From Lelliottia jeotgali (lineage in GTDB: Bacteria; Pseudomonadota; Gammaproteobacteria; Enterobacterales; Enterobacteriaceae), in contig CP018628.1 in assembly GCA_002271215.1 (NCBI GenBank), positions 2,790,001-2,854,000 of the forward strand: a stretch of 64,000 nucleotides of DNA, in the 5' to 3' direction. Each line of letters begins with the position of its first letter. The stretch's first letter is position 1. Positions 7,283 to 20,694 of this stretch are shown here, piece after piece. Both the position numbers and the translations under genes were made by a program. The notes under the pieces are model-generated. The model had not been told where the DNA came from. It searched no databases and saw only the letters and a program-made list of their open reading frames with translations.

Positions 7283-8503
7283 TTGAAATCAGTTAAGTGT
7301 AAGAGCAATGGAGAGAAAGCCCCAGTAGCACAAGCCTTTACCCCAGAGGCTAGCTTAAAACGCAAAATACGCTCACATTTTACACAGCTGGGGTTTCAAA
7401 AAGGGCCGGATGGAACACTAGTTCGTCCTGAGTCAGGAAAAGAATCAATCCGTCAACTGCACAGCGCTCAACGTGAAGAACGTCTACGCTCCTCTGAGCA
7501 ATTTATATCTGAATTCTTGCCAAGTGCCATACCATATTTTGCCAACGGAAATGAGATTGATCCAACTAAGATTCGCTTATCATTGATAAAAGTTTCTGCG
7601 AATTCGTTCGAATCCAAACTCTTTAGGGCAGCATCTTTAACCTGGTCTGTTCCAGTATCAAATGGTTACGGTCGCCGCATGCGGTACCTCGTGTGGGACA
7701 GAGGGCATGACCGACTTGCTGGAATATTTGCATTAGGAGATCCAGTTTTTAACTTATCTGTACGTGATAATTTAATCGGATGGACATCTAATGATCGGTC
7801 AAGTCGGCTAGTTAACATACTTGATGCTTACGTTCTTGGAGCGGTTCCCCCCTACAATATGCTTTTAGGCGGTAAAGCGATTGCCTGTTTAATCCGCTCA
7901 CGAGAAGTTTATGACGATTTCCTACGAAACTATGGTTCAACGACGGGCATTATTTCTGGTAAAGATAAATACGCTCACTTACTAGCAGTGACAACAAGTT
8001 CTTCCATGGGGCGTTCATCACTTTATAATCGACTGAAGCTAGATAGCATAAGTTATTTTGAACCAATCGGTTATACCGTCGGCTGGGGGCATTTTCATAT
8101 TACCGATGAGTTATTTGGGGAGATGCGTGAATATCTTCGGCTCGCAGAGCACCCGTATGCCGATCAACATTGCTTTGGCGAAGGCTCAAATTGGCGGCTC
8201 AGAACTATCAAAGCTGCCCTGAAACAACTCGGGATTAACCAAGCTGTTTTACGTCATGGAATCCAAAGAGAGGTATTTTTCTGCCAGCTCGCTGAAAATG
8301 CAAAAGAAATTCTCGCGACTGGTAGGGGTACACCCGACCTTTCAACCTTAAAAACTATTGATGAAATATCTGAACTTGCGCGTAAGAGATGGATTGAACC
8401 GCGAGCTCTAAGGCAGGGTTATTATAAGAACTGGAGACGGGACGATATATCCTTACTAATTAAAGGATTAAAACTGGACGTAATAACTAGTAAAACTGCC
8501 TAA
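7283..8503 (+). CDS. druA: DruA-like protein, DUF4338 (Druantia anti-phage system)
   Basis: A 406-residue protein of the DUF4338 family, the hallmark of type I Druantia phage-defence operons. The family signature is visible around residues 133-200: RYLVWDRGHDRLAG, LGDPVFNLSVRDNLIGW, and then RLVNILDAYVLGAVPPYN and LLGGKAIACL. Its biochemical role is not established. The start is TTG 7283 after AAGGTAAGG, with no better ATG nearby. It opens a tight operon, with the next gene starting 20 bases after its stop. The frame is intact. The combination of DUF4338 with a downstream DUF1998 helicase decides the Druantia assignment over DISARM. Confidence 0.85.
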   Translation: MKSVKCKSNGEKAPVAQAFTPEASLKRKIRSHFTQLGFQKGPDGTLVRPESGKESIRQLHSAQREERLRSSEQFISEFLPSAIPYFANGNEIDPTKIRLSLIKVSANSFESKLFRAASLTWSVPVSNGYGRRMRYLVWDRGHDRLAGIFALGDPVFNLSVRDNLIGWTSNDRSSRLVNILDAYVLGAVPPYNMLLGGKAIACLIRSREVYDDFLRNYGSTTGIISGKDKYAHLLAVTTSSSMGRSSLYNRLKLDSISYFEPIGYTVGWGHFHITDELFGEMREYLRLAEHPYADQHCFGEGSNWRLRTIKAALKQLGINQAVLRHGIQREVFFCQLAENAKEILATGRGTPDLSTLKTIDEISELARKRWIEPRALRQGYYKNWRRDDISLLIKGLKLDVITSKTA

Positions 8504-8523
8504 AGGAGTTGGGAGGAAGAGAA

Positions 8524-9868
8524 GTGAATCTAGCAGAACTTCAAGAGAGGCTATGCCAGCATTATTCTCGATTACGTGATCTGCGGACTACCGAAAATTA
8601 TCCCGTTTATGCGATCGAGCATGGTCTGAGCGAAGCAGAGATTTCTACTGCTCAATCGCTTCTCAATGCCAACTTGAATACAACAAAACGTGCTACTCGC
8701 ACTTTTTGGCTGGTATGGATCGCTGCCGCTGCTGAGATAGGTTACACATATGACGGAACCGAATATTGGGATTCCTTCGCTATAGCCTTTCCCTCCTGGC
8801 CTAAGTTTGGAGACCGTGATCAAATCCGCATATGGTATAGACGATTTACTACTGATTTTAATAGTGTCACCCCCTCCGGGTCATGGGCACAGCAGTTTCC
8901 TATTATTTCTTGGCCAATCACGCAAGCCATTCTGCCAAGATATCTACAACGTTTTTTTGCCGATCACCTATACAATCTTCGCCATTTACTGACTAGAAGT
9001 GGTGAGCTTACATTAGAAGAAATAGGTGAACTACTAAGCGATGAATATCATGGTGGTTCATCTCGGTTCGAGGGTTTCTTACAACAAAAAACTCTAACAG
9101 CACGAATTGTAATGGCGATGCGTCTTGAAGATGTCGTTGATGTTATCTCCCCCATTGAGAAAAGCACATTACGCCGCATCATAGACGACTTCGATAAGCT
9201 TGGTTCATTTGGTACTCGCCTAAAGGAAGTAAGACGAGTACTCCGTGAGGCTCGTTTCGTCAATTTGTATAGTACAAGCTTTATATCTTCTTCAAAAAAT
9301 ATCCAAGAAAATGTAACTCTCTCGAAAACTTGTACAGTAAAACCTCGGCTAATTGCACGGCAAAGAGGTTTAACAGAGTGGAACCTAAGGCTCGTAATTC
9401 CCGACATTGCAACATCTCTTCGTCAGGCCGGACTATCCCCGCTTGATTTAGAACACTCTCATATGCGCTTTCGTTATTATGGTGGAGGCAATGCATGGAT
9501 GCCGGGCCGGGCATTATTTTCTTACACCGGAGGAACAGAAGAACCACTCTCGGCATACCCAACTGATAATCATTCTGTTTTCGAATTCGATCGCCCTTTT
9601 GAAAAAGTTACAGCCTCGTTGCAGGAAAGGCTGCTTTTCCCTGCAACGACTTTACGACTACTAAAGGTACGTACAGATGGTACGGCTGTTGAAGTCACGG
9701 GACGGCATGTAAAAGCTAACCAAGCTTATTTACTTGTCTGTTCGAATACAGTGCCCACTGAAGTTATCGATAGTCTATCGCTTACTCCTGTTCAGTCACA
9801 GACAACTGGAGCCGACGTTTGGCAATTTTCAATTCCTACGAAAGTAGATGCTGGAAAAATAGCAGCAT
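8524..9868 (+). pseudogene. Druantia operon second gene, 5' part (IS-interrupted)
   Basis: The first ~448 codons of a large protein in the DruB/DruC position. No domain is recognised. The start is GTG 8524, with GGGAGG 7 bases upstream. An in-frame TTG at 8509 lacks such a site. The reading frame runs into an IS407-group insertion at 9869. Deleting the IS and one copy of its 4-bp duplication joins ...AGKIAAL to SSIGLGYKLGIRAE... at 11094 with no frame change. The undamaged gene would therefore encode about 941 residues. Type I Druantia is described with three genes (B, C, D) between A and E, but only two are seen here, so no letter is assigned. Confidence 0.75.
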
Positions 9869-9939
9869 TGACCTGCTCCCCGTTGATTAATACACCGCGA
9901 TGTTAGTAATGTCTTCATAAGCCACATGAGGACATCCCC

Positions 9940-10203
9940 ATGAAGAAGCGTTTTTCCGACGAACAGATCATCAGTATTCTCCGCGAGGCCGAAGCCGGGG
10001 TTTCTGCCCGTGAGCTCTGCCGTAAGCACGCCATTTCCGACGCCACCTTTTACACCTGGCGTAAGAAGTATGGCGGTATGGAGGTGCCCGAGGTTAAGCG
10101 CCTGAAGTCGCTTGAGGAAGAGAACGCCAGACTCAAGAAGCTACTTGCCGAAGCCATGCTGGATAAGGAGGCACTTCAGGTGGCTCTGGGGCGAAAGTAC
10201 TGA
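9940..10203 (+). CDS. IS407-group transposase OrfA
   Basis: An 87-residue helix-turn-helix protein ([16 protein letters not shown], then [21 protein letters not shown]) with a leucine-rich coiled coil at the C-terminus ([19 protein letters not shown]), the standard DNA-binding subunit of IS3-family elements. It starts at ATG 9940. OrfB lies in the -1 frame, so the active OrfAB transposase would need programmed frameshifting near the orfA end. Confidence 0.9.
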   Translation: MKKRFSDEQIISILREAEAGVSARELCRKHAISDATFYTWRKKYGGMEVPEVKRLKSLEEENARLKKLLAEAMLDKEALQVALGRKY

Positions 10204-10235
10204 CGACAGACCAGAAGCGGGAAGCCGTTGAGTTT

Positions 10236-11060
10236 ATGTGTGATGCGACCGGTCTGTCGCAACGTCGTGCCTGCAGGCTTACAGGTTTGTCCCTGTCGAC
10301 CTGCCGCTATGAGGCTCAGCGTCCGGCGGCTGATGCGCATTTATCAGGGCGCATCACTGAGCTGGCACTGGAGCGCAGGCGTTTTGGCTACCGACGCATC
10401 TGGCAGTTACTGCGCCGTGAAGGCCTTCATGTTAATCACAAGCGCGTGTACCGTCTTTACCACCTTAACGGGCTGGGCGTAAAACGCAGACGACGTCGTA
10501 AAGGGCTGGCAACAGAACGTCTGCCGCTGCTCCGCCCGGAGGCGCCCAACCTGACCTGGTCGATGGATTTTGTCATGGACGCGCTGGCCACCGGTCGCAG
10601 GATCAAGTGCCTGACCTGCGTGGACGACTTCACGAAGGAGTGTCTGACAATTACCACCGCATTCGGGATTTCAGGCGTTCAGGTCACGCGAATTCTGGAC
10701 AGCATTGCACTGTTTCGCGGCTATCCGGCGACGATAAGAACTGACCAGGGGCCGGAGTTTACCTGCAGAGCACTTGACCAGTGGGCTTATGAGCATGGGG
10801 TGGAGCTGCGGCTTATCCAGCCGGGCAAGCCAACACAGAACGGATTTATTGAAAGTTTTAACGGACGATTCAGGGATGAGTGCCTCAATGAGCACTGGTT
10901 CAGCGATATCGTTCACGCGAGGAAAACGATTAATGACTGGCGGCAGGATTATAACGAGTGTCGTCCACATTCATCGCTGAACTACCAGACTCCGGCTGAA
11001 TTTGCGGCGGGCTGGCGAAACGGGAAATATGAAGAAAAACCAACCGACATTACTAACTGA
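10236..11060 (+). CDS. IS407-group transposase OrfB, DDE integrase domain
   Basis: A 274-residue rve-type catalytic subunit. An HTH_21-like region ([25 protein letters not shown]) is followed by the DDE triad: D in WSMDFVMD, D in RTDQGPEF and E in [17 protein letters not shown]. It lies in the -1 frame relative to orfA and is presumably made as an OrfAB fusion. The frame is intact, so the element may still be mobile. Confidence 0.9.
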   Translation: MCDATGLSQRRACRLTGLSLSTCRYEAQRPAADAHLSGRITELALERRRFGYRRIWQLLRREGLHVNHKRVYRLYHLNGLGVKRRRRRKGLATERLPLLRPEAPNLTWSMDFVMDALATGRRIKCLTCVDDFTKECLTITTAFGISGVQVTRILDSIALFRGYPATIRTDQGPEFTCRALDQWAYEHGVELRLIQPGKPTQNGFIESFNGRFRDECLNEHWFSDIVHARKTINDWRQDYNECRPHSSLNYQTPAEFAAGWRNGKYEEKPTDITN

Positions 11061-11089
11061 AGGTTGTATCTAATCCTGGGGGCAGGTCA

Positions 11090-12574
11090 GCATTATCGTC
11101 GATTGGTCTTGGATATAAGTTAGGCATACGAGCCGAATCAATAGGTATGACTGCCCGATGGAACAATGTAGATGACGCGCTGGAGTTTCTTGACACAGAA
11201 GTTGTCATGTTTTACCTAGCATCGGATGTTGAAGCCGACGAATTACAGATCATTATTAATAAATATCCTCCTATACATCTGCGTCCGGAACCCAACGGAA
11301 AAACGTTCATTTCGCTCGGTAAGCTTCCAATAGGTTTGTATTATGTATCTTTATCTGCACTCGGCGTAGCTACCGGTAGCAACATAATAAGCGAAGAAAT
11401 CCTCATTAGGGTGCGTTTAGCGGCACCTTGGCAAAAGACTGTCTCAGGAAAAGCAGGGGTTAGCCTCAAGCTTGAACCGCAGGGAGCCACATTAGAGCAG
11501 TTTCTTGACCACGCAGCCACCCTGAGGTGTATGGCTCCTGCCGGGCGTATTGTTAAACTGGAAATCCGTTTCTTCAACGCAGACGGCACGCTTTTTCATA
11601 TAGAGCCGATTGGCAATTACAAGGCTCCTGTTGACGATGAGAGAATATCTAAACTTATCGTACAGAAACTGACAGCAGACAACTACATTGAACATGTTGA
11701 TCGTTCCGCGTGTATAGAATTGCTCATATCGTTGGACGAATATGGCCTAGAGAGCGTGCGATTCGACAAGAAAGCAGAACCTTTACGGTGGCTACGTTTA
11801 GACAAACGTACTATCCGACTCACCGATGATACAGAGGAAACAAGTCTGCCTTCTGTAAAGAGATATGATTTGAACGCTGTTGAAATTGGTCACGAAGTGG
11901 ACTATGAACAGGCTCTGTCCGGACTAGAGCTTCGTGGTAAGGGCGGTTTGTTTGTTGCAAGCATCAATGATCAAACTTACGAAGTGATCGCTATGGCTTC
12001 GCAGCGCCAAATTTCTGATTTTCGAGATCTGAATATTCTGACTCATGTGTCCGCAGAAGAACCACAGCCACTAACCATTATCAATGCTCTGGAATATTGG
12101 CAGGGAGCTCGGAGGCTGATAGGACCAATGGCTTTTTGGGCTCGGCGCAACGCTATTCTCACACTTGAAAAAGAACTTGAACGATATCTATGCGGTAATG
12201 ACTGGGCAGAAGATATAAACAAGGTTCAAACTGGTAAAAGGGACATTGGATTTCTTTATAGGCGAGTTTATTATTCACAAGGATTCGCTTCAGGCTTATT
12301 GAGCGCACAAGATTGGCAATATGATCATGATGCAGAAACTGCTGAACTAGAATTCTTCCGACTGGCTCATGCTTATAAAATTCCGGAAACAGACATCCTC
12401 TATCGTCTTGCACTGAAATTGGCATTTCAACCGCATACCGTGAAACCCTCGGACCTCGCATCACCAAATGCATTCGATATGCTACGGAAAAACTCTGCAC
12501 TAATCCGCGGAGCGTATTTTGCGCGTCTAGTGGCACACTGCCAGAAAACGAGCTCTAAGACGGAGGTCTTATGA
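11090..12574 (+). pseudogene. Druantia operon second gene, 3' part (IS-interrupted)
   Basis: The last ~493 codons of the gene that begins at 8524. The frame is open right up to the IS end at 11089. The first in-frame ATG is 11147, so a truncated protein of 475 residues could be made if transcription and a ribosome site exist. No strong site precedes that ATG. No domain is recognised. The stop overlaps the next start (ATGA at 12571-12574), which shows the original translational coupling of the operon. Confidence 0.75.
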
Positions 12575-13635
12575 ACAATATTAAAATACTTAGCCGAGCT
12601 GATTGCCTTAAGTATTCATCTCGCTCATTAGGACTTCCTGACTTGCAAAAACTTGATAATGCATTAATCGCTCAAGCGTTGCGGAGAACCGTTTTCATTG
12701 AAGCTCCTTGTTCGATTCGGACAGTATGCTCACTCGTAATGAATTCCCTATGTCCATTAACTGACGAGCCTGAGAACTTAAAGACACACATCTACGATAT
12801 TATTGACGACCTTGTCAACTTGGGTGATCTTCTTGAAATGCGGGACGAAATCGCGGGGGAAACGAACCTCATTTTGCGCCCTGCTCCACCGGCGTTTGTG
12901 CTTCGAAGCGATGGGACATTCATTATAGTGGGAGTGGCTGGTGATGATGTCACTCCGCCACAGGTAAATGACTTTAATCTCGTTTATTACCCGAGTGGTT
13001 TAAGAATACTCACACCAAGCAATACGCAATCATGTCGGCAAACACTTATCGATCTAGGACTTATTGAGTTACCTATGATTACATGGCTACGTGCACCAGT
13101 TTCGATTACAGCCGACAAACTTGTAAAATCCTGGATCAGCAGACTCCCCAACGATATACACCCGGAAAAAATAGAGAATTTTGAGATAATTGATATTAGC
13201 AATACAACTTCATACTATAAAGGCAGATGGCAGTCACTAAACGAACAACATGCTGGAATTTATATTGCCCGACGCCCACAACGCTACGGGGCAAGACTGT
13301 GGTGCATTGCCGAAATTCGGGACGGATTAGTCCAACGCTTCGTTGATATTCATTCAGGAGATGCGCGCTTTCGAGATTGTGATGAAGCGTGGCGATTACT
13401 CGCTGCGATGGATGCACTTTCTGGCTCTCCGCAACAGGTCAGAGTTGTTTATGAAAAGGAGATAACTGTGCTGTCCTTTACATCTCCTCTTCCTTCTTGG
13501 GCGATTAGGCGTCTTAGTCTGATCGGTGAACGTTTAAAGCCTCATCGCGCCTTGCTGCAATTTTCACTGCCTTTACATAATAGTGAAGAAGAACTTCATT
13601 GGCTAGAGGAATCCCTCTGGCTAACTCGGGATTAG
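12571..13635 (+). CDS. Druantia operon third gene (DruD-like position), unknown fold
   Basis: A 354-residue soluble protein with no recognised domain, signal or membrane segment. The N-terminal ~100 residues look helical and could be a winged-helix region (TVFIEAPCSIRTVCSLVMNSL, then IIDDLVNLGDLLEM). It starts at ATG 12571, overlapping the previous stop by four bases, with GGAGG just upstream, and ends 14 bases before druE. Placement immediately before the helicase corresponds to DruD of type I Druantia. That is inference from gene order only. The frame is intact. Confidence 0.65.
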   Translation: MNNIKILSRADCLKYSSRSLGLPDLQKLDNALIAQALRRTVFIEAPCSIRTVCSLVMNSLCPLTDEPENLKTHIYDIIDDLVNLGDLLEMRDEIAGETNLILRPAPPAFVLRSDGTFIIVGVAGDDVTPPQVNDFNLVYYPSGLRILTPSNTQSCRQTLIDLGLIELPMITWLRAPVSITADKLVKSWISRLPNDIHPEKIENFEIIDISNTTSYYKGRWQSLNEQHAGIYIARRPQRYGARLWCIAEIRDGLVQRFVDIHSGDARFRDCDEAWRLLAAMDALSGSPQQVRVVYEKEITVLSFTSPLPSWAIRRLSLIGERLKPHRALLQFSLPLHNSEEELHWLEESLWLTRD

Positions 13636-13649
13636 TATGGGAGCACTAA

Positions 13650-16600
13650 ATGAAAACAGCCACAATACAACAAACAATTGACGAATTACGGCAGAGCCTG
13701 ACGCATTATATCGAGGCGACATATCACATCGGCCACCCTTCCATAGTCAAACAGCGTCGTGAGCTATTGAATCAGATCGGTGGCATCTATCAGGCTCCAT
13801 ATCTGGAATCGACTCCCCGCTATAAGAGCGCCAGTCCTTATAATGAGATTGATAGTTTGCCACCAGCAGCACTTGAAGCATTGAGAGTTCTTTCTGACAA
13901 AAAATCAGGAAAACCAGTAATTTACCCTTCCCCTTATACCCATCAATTGGAGGCCCTACAAGAGATTCTCAACAATAATCGAAACCTTATGATTATGACG
14001 GGAACAGGTTCTGGCAAAACTGAATCATTCCTCTTACCGATATTAGGCAAGTTCGCAATTGAAGCCTGCGAGAACCCAGAGCGCTTTAAAAAATATAATG
14101 CTGTTCGCGCATTAGTGCTTTATCCTATGAACGCCCTCGTGAACGACCAATTAAGTCGATTGCGAACAATGTTTGGTTCCCCTCAAACCGTTGCTCTATT
14201 CGAAAAATGGGCTAAGCGTCCCGTCCTCTTCGCGCGTTATACTAGCCGTACCCCATATGCGGGCCTGCGCACACCTAATAAAGATAGTAAACGACTAGCA
14301 TCTATTGGTGAATTTTTCGGTGAGATCGAGGATGCGAAACGACGCTATGAACATTCCCCTTCCGACGGGGAAGAATACCGCGCGGCTAAACTCTTTGATA
14401 CCTTAAAGGTACGGGGAAAATGGCCATCCAAAGAAAGTGTTTCCGACTGGTTGGGTAAAGCGCCTGTGCCTTGGGCGAAGCGAGCAATCTGCCGTCCACA
14501 CGATTCTGAACTAATTACACGCCATGAAGTTCATGCATCTCCACCCGATCTTCTCATTACAAACTATTCGATGCTTGAATATATGATGATGCGTCCCATT
14601 GAGCGTGGCATATTTGACGCAACAAAAGAATGGTTGGACGCTTGCCCGGACGAGAAATTTCTTATCGTTCTTGATGAAGCTCATCTTTACAGAGGAGCAC
14701 AAGGTGCTGAAGTCGGATTATTGATACGTAGACTAAGAGAACGTCTTGGTATACCAGCCGAGAGGTTCCAAGTCATATGCTCGACCGCAAGCTTCAGTGA
14801 TGAGGGTAAGAAAAATGCTGGTGTATTCGGCGCACAGCTTTCCGGAGTATCGGCCGAATCATTCGTGTCAATAGTAGGAGAACTACAGTTACGTTCTCCT
14901 GAAGACCGTGGATCAATGGTCGATATAAGCACCCTTGCTGCTGTTAATCTTAAACAGTTCTATTCAGCAGACCATAGTCAACAATTGGCAGCGATTGAGA
15001 GCTTTCTAAAGTTTCGAGGGGTATCAGTCAAAGATGTAAGTGATGTGGACGCTAAACTTTATCTGGCGCTGTACGATTACGCGCCATTTAATCGACTTGT
15101 AAATGAGACTATGACTGCTGCGGTATCGCTCTCCAAACTACCAGAAATAATCTTTGACGATACAATACCATCGAATCTTTTGGAAAAAGCCACAACGGTA
15201 TTACTCGCGCTTGGGAGTCGCGCGAAAAAAACACCAAACGAAGCTAGCCTTCTTCCATGCAGAATACATTCATTCTTCCGTGGACTTCCTGGCTTATGGA
15301 TATGCATGGATCCCAATTGCCCCGATGCCCTCAGAGACAGGCGAAGCCCTGCCGGAAGATTGTTTTCGCAACCACACGAGCGATGCAGTTGCGGCGCTCC
15401 GGTTTTGGAATATTATACTTGCCGTCATTGTGGCACTTCATATGCCAGGGCCTATACAAATGATGTTGCGCAGCCACGCTATTTATGGTCCAAAGAAGGT
15501 GAAAGAATTGAGACTGCTTCAGGGCTTATAGAGGCTCTTCATCCTCTTGATCTTCTTATTGAAGAACCGCCATCAGATGATAAAGCCAAAGCCGCTTACT
15601 ATGATCTTGTATCGGGCCAGCTAAATCCAGATGTACTAGGAGAGAAATATCGAACCGTCTTCCTTGCTCCTGCAAAGCCCGTAACAGATAGCTCGAAAGA
15701 TACCACCCGTGGAGCAGGTCCAGGGCAATTCGCTCCTTGTGCATGTTGCAACCAGATGGCAGGTCATGGACAATCTAGCGTTCAAGATCATCAGACCAAG
15801 GGCGATCAACCGTTTCAGGCTTTATTGGGATCACAGCTAAGAATACAGCCCCCTGGTCCACAGCATCAAACTTCTTTTGCGCCACTTCGTGGGCGTAAGG
15901 TTCTAATCTTCTCTGATTCTCGCCAAGTAGCCGCTCGTCTGGCTGGCACACTTCAGAACTATTCCTTACGTGATGCTGTGCGGGCACTTCTTCCGTTGGG
16001 TTATAAGATTCTTAGCCGCGATCCGGACTTCTCCAAAACTCTTGTGCTCAACCATGCGTACTTATCAGTTTTAGTGGCTGCCCATAAGTTAGGCGTTCGA
16101 CTAAGGCCCCAACTTGGTGATGCAGAAACACTTTCAGAGGTAGAAGGACCAAGTCCAGGCCCATCTCCCGCAGGTATACAGCTCTTTCAACTCCTCAGTT
16201 CGTTGTCCCGATGCCCTCAGCGTCTTATGCAGGCAATCTCCGATACGTTTAAACATACGAACATGGGACTTGATCTGGAGGCCTTGGCGATCGCCACGAT
16301 TGGCGAGCCCCCACAAATCTCGTCCAAGATTGTAAAACTTCCCGATCTACCAGGAGTCGCCGAAACCGAGGAGGCTAAATTGACAGTCTGTCGAGCTTGG
16401 CTGCGATGCTGGACGCTTGATCCGGGAATCTGGTTTTCAGACATGCCTGACTCTTGGTGGAATGAACGAGTGAGATCCCATCAAGGGGTATTTACTGCCA
16501 TGAACCGAGTTCTTGTATCGAAGCAATCGAAATCAATATTCAAAAAGAATTGGCTTCCAACTCTTCTGACCATTTTTACCGAGCAAACAATGGGAGGGGG

Positions 16601-18268
16601 ACATCGTTTAGTTGCTTCGAAGCTTTCTCTTCATTTAAATGGTCAGTGGCAGCGATGCAATAGTTGCAAATCTGTTCATCGCCCAGTCGGAACTCTCAGT
16701 AGATGTATTGACTGTGAAAGTTCTGATGTGAGCAACTTTGATCCCGCTTTAGATGAGGTTTACAAGGCACGTCGTGGTTTTTATCGCGACCCTATCGCTT
16801 CAGCACTTGATGTTGAAGATCCCCAACTAATGACCATTATTGCAGCAGAGCACACAGCTCAACTTGGAGCGGCACAGCCGGATGAAGCCTTCTCTCACTC
16901 TGAGCGACACGAAATAAGATTTCAGGATATCGATGTCGCCTGGAGAGATAAGGACCGCCCTGGTGAACCCGCTATTGATGTGCTTTCAAGCACCACGACT
17001 ATGGAAGTAGGTATTGATATCGGTGATCTTTCAGGCGTGGCACTTCGTAATATGCCTCCAACCCGCGCCAATTATCAGCAGCGTGCTGGCCGAGCAGGCC
17101 GACGTGCTAATGCAGTTGCGACTGTTGTAGCATTTGGCAGCTCGGACAGCCATGACGACCATTATTTTACGGATCCAGAGGAAATGATACGGGGTAATGT
17201 AATTGATCCACGCCTTACGTTAGAAAATCCGGAAATAACGCGACGCCATCTTCGCGCCTATCTGCTTCAGCGCTATCATGAAGACCGTATTCCTAGATTA
17301 ATCCCAGGTGCCGATCCTAATTTGTTTTCCGTTTTGGGCAAAGTTGGTGATTTCAAAACTCGGGGACCTTTGCTCAATCGTTATGATTTTGCTAAATGGC
17401 TGGAAGATAATGCACAAGACCTCGCTAACGCGGCTGATCGCTGGCTACCCACTGAGTTGTCGCCAGATGATCGCCATAGGTTGATTGCTGAAATGATGGT
17501 TGACGCGACAGATACGATTGACGAAGCCATAGATTTTATTCAATCAGAGAACCAAGATGTCAACGCCGCCCTAGAAAAAAGTAAGGACGACTCTGATGAT
17601 CAAACCGAGAATGAGATAATGACCGAGTCGGAGGATAACGTACATATTGTTGATCCCGCCACGGATAAACTACTTGACCGTCTCCTTTACCGGGGAGTAG
17701 TTCCACGGTATGCGTTTCCAACCGATGTTGTGGCATTTCACGTTTTCAATCAAGAGAGATCAACCCCGTTTACATCGGTTATAGATTATGCTCCCGCTCA
17801 GGGGCTTGCACTGGCTCTATCTCAATACGCACCAAACAAGCAACTCTGGATAAACGGCAAACAGTATACATCCAAAGCTATATATTCTCCTTATCCAGCC
17901 GAACGACGGGACGCTTGGGGAAAACGAAAACTCTACTTCGAGTGCAGCACTTGCTCCCATGCAAGGACTGACGATTACTTAAAAGAGAGGGAGAACACGA
18001 CAGAGACTTGTCCAGCCTGCAACACACCCAACTCTTTCGGCCCGGCAAGGGTCTGGTTCCGTCCTGTCGGCTTTGCGCACCCAATCGATACACCGCCGGA
18101 AACTGAGCCAGACTCACCAAACGAGACCGCAAGAGCGACGCGCGCCAAGTTAGTTATGCAAACGCCGAATCCTGACAAGAGCTGGATTCAGGTATCCGAG
18201 CGGGTGCGTGCTTTCAAAGTGAGAGAATTTCTCTTAGTATCAAATACTGGTGTCGATAAAGATGGCTA
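13650..18268 (+). pseudogene. druE: DruE-like helicase, 5' part (interrupted by IS911-like element)
   Basis: About 1540 codons of a superfamily 2 helicase. A Q-like motif (YTHQLEAL) precedes Walker A GTGSGKTE (118-125). DEAH is at 342-345, followed by motif III STASF and a C-terminal helicase domain starting near 748 (KVLIFSDSRQVAARLAG). Motifs V-VI are TTTMEVGIDIGDLSG and QRAGRAGRR (about 1110-1150). Cysteine clusters that could bind zinc lie near 551-600, 1002-1020 and 1431-1460. The start is ATG 13650 after GGGAG. At 18269 an IS911-like element cuts the frame, leaving only EVAH before a stop. Joined to 19521 the protein would be about 1846 residues, a normal DruE size. Confidence 0.85.
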
Positions 18269-18340
18269 TGAAGTGGCACACTGAATTTGGCCACCTGAAC
18301 AGAGGTGATATGCTCACCTCAGAACAACACAGGTGCTCCA

Positions 18341-19509
<1,169 letters not shown>

Positions 19510-19517
19510 CCACTTCA

Positions 19518-20442
19518 CTACGATTATTGTCTCGCCTGTGGTCGAATCGAGTCATCGGCGGCTCCTGAGGAACTACTCTCCCAACCACACGCTACACCAT
19601 TCCGCAGTGAAGAAGGCTCCATCTGCCCAGGAGGAGCGGCAAAACGTCACGTAATTCTTGGGACTGATTTCAAAACTGACATTGCATTATTTTCATTCCC
19701 GCTAACAGAGCCGTTCCAACTCTTGCCCGGCAGTATAGAAGCTGATTCTGTACTTAGAACACTATGCGAAGCTATGGCCAAGGCTGCGTGTCAAACACTA
19801 GATATTGAACCGGGAGAAGTTCTAGCCGAATACCGCCCAGCTTTGACAGAAAAAGGCGCAAGCGGTAACGAAGTTGAAATTTTCCTATATGACACATTGG
19901 CAGGAGGTGCAGGGTTTTCGACCGAACTTGTGAATCGGGCAAGAGAATTGTTTGAGCACACGCGAAATCTTCTAGCAAGTTGTCCAGAAAACTGCGACAC
20001 ATCCTGCTATCGCTGCCTGCAAAGTTTCCGCAATCGAATGGACCACTCGCTCCTAGATCGCAAACTCGGCATTCAGTTTATTGAACATGCGTTTGATGGT
20101 GGATATCCGCCTTATCCTGCCGAGCGTACTCGACGATCGCTTGATCTTCTCGCCCGTGATCTGATTCGGCAGTATGGAACCGAATTTTCTTTCTCTCGTG
20201 AAGTTCAACGATATGACAATGAAGCTGGAGCTATAGTAATTCCAATTGTTGCTACACGCCTGGCTACGGGCGCAGAAACTTGGATATCACTCAGTTCGCC
20301 ACTAGCCCCGGCGATTCCGACAGATCATAAACTCCAGAAACTTAGTCCTCAAGGGTCAGAAAAAATGGAGTGCGCAGATGACCTTATTATTCGTAGACAT
20401 TTACCAGAGGCAAGTTTGCAACTTCGAGGAAAACTGAGATAA
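19518..20442 (+). pseudogene. druE: DruE-like helicase, 3' part with DUF1998
   Basis: The last ~307 codons of the helicase gene. The frame resumes at YDYCLACGRIE, a zinc-ribbon start. DUF1998 follows with its typical blocks: EPGEVLAEYRPAL, the IFLYDTLAGGAGFS strand-turn, and the cysteine cluster CPENCDTSCYRCLQSFRNR followed by DHSLLDRK. DUF1998 proteins accompany helicases in Druantia and DISARM. The IS cut the gene just before this zinc-binding and DUF1998 module, so neither half alone should be a working DruE. A partial product could start at ATG 19723. A GGCGGCGA/TCGCCGCC hairpin follows the stop. Confidence 0.85.
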
Positions 20443-20463
20443 GACCATAGTGAATTTACACTT

Positions 20464-20487
20464 GGCGGCGACGGAGTCCTCGCCGCC
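20464..20487. terminator. Hairpin after druE
   Basis: Perfect 8-bp stem GGCGGCGA (20464-20471) and TCGCCGCC (20480-20487), 21 bases past the druE stop. It lacks a U-run on either strand, so termination is only possible, not certain. Confidence 0.4.
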
Positions 20488-20694
20488 CATTTACGAAATT
20501 GTTCATTAAAAGAAAATATTGATAATGTACTAGTCATTTATTCTAATTACTGGCTATTCTAGCTAGTAATTATTGTTAATACATATCAATTAACTATTGC
20601 TACTCCCTCCAGTCTTTCGTATAGAGTAGATCGTTATCGCTCAACTTGAGAACGGTATGAATACGCAACAATCGTTCAACTTTGGCACCGAATT

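Larger units (their letters stand above)
9869..11089 (+). mobile_element. IS3-family, IS407-group insertion sequence, complete (1221 bp)
   Basis: The ends are TGACCTGCTCCCC at the left and, in reverse complement, TGACCTGCCCCCAGG at the right. It is flanked by a 4-bp target duplication GCAT (9865-9868 and 11090-11093), the duplication size of this group. It contains overlapping orfA and orfB and no visible damage. It interrupts the second gene of the Druantia operon in the same orientation. A 52-bp end fragment of a close relative lies at 23169-23220. Confidence 0.92.
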
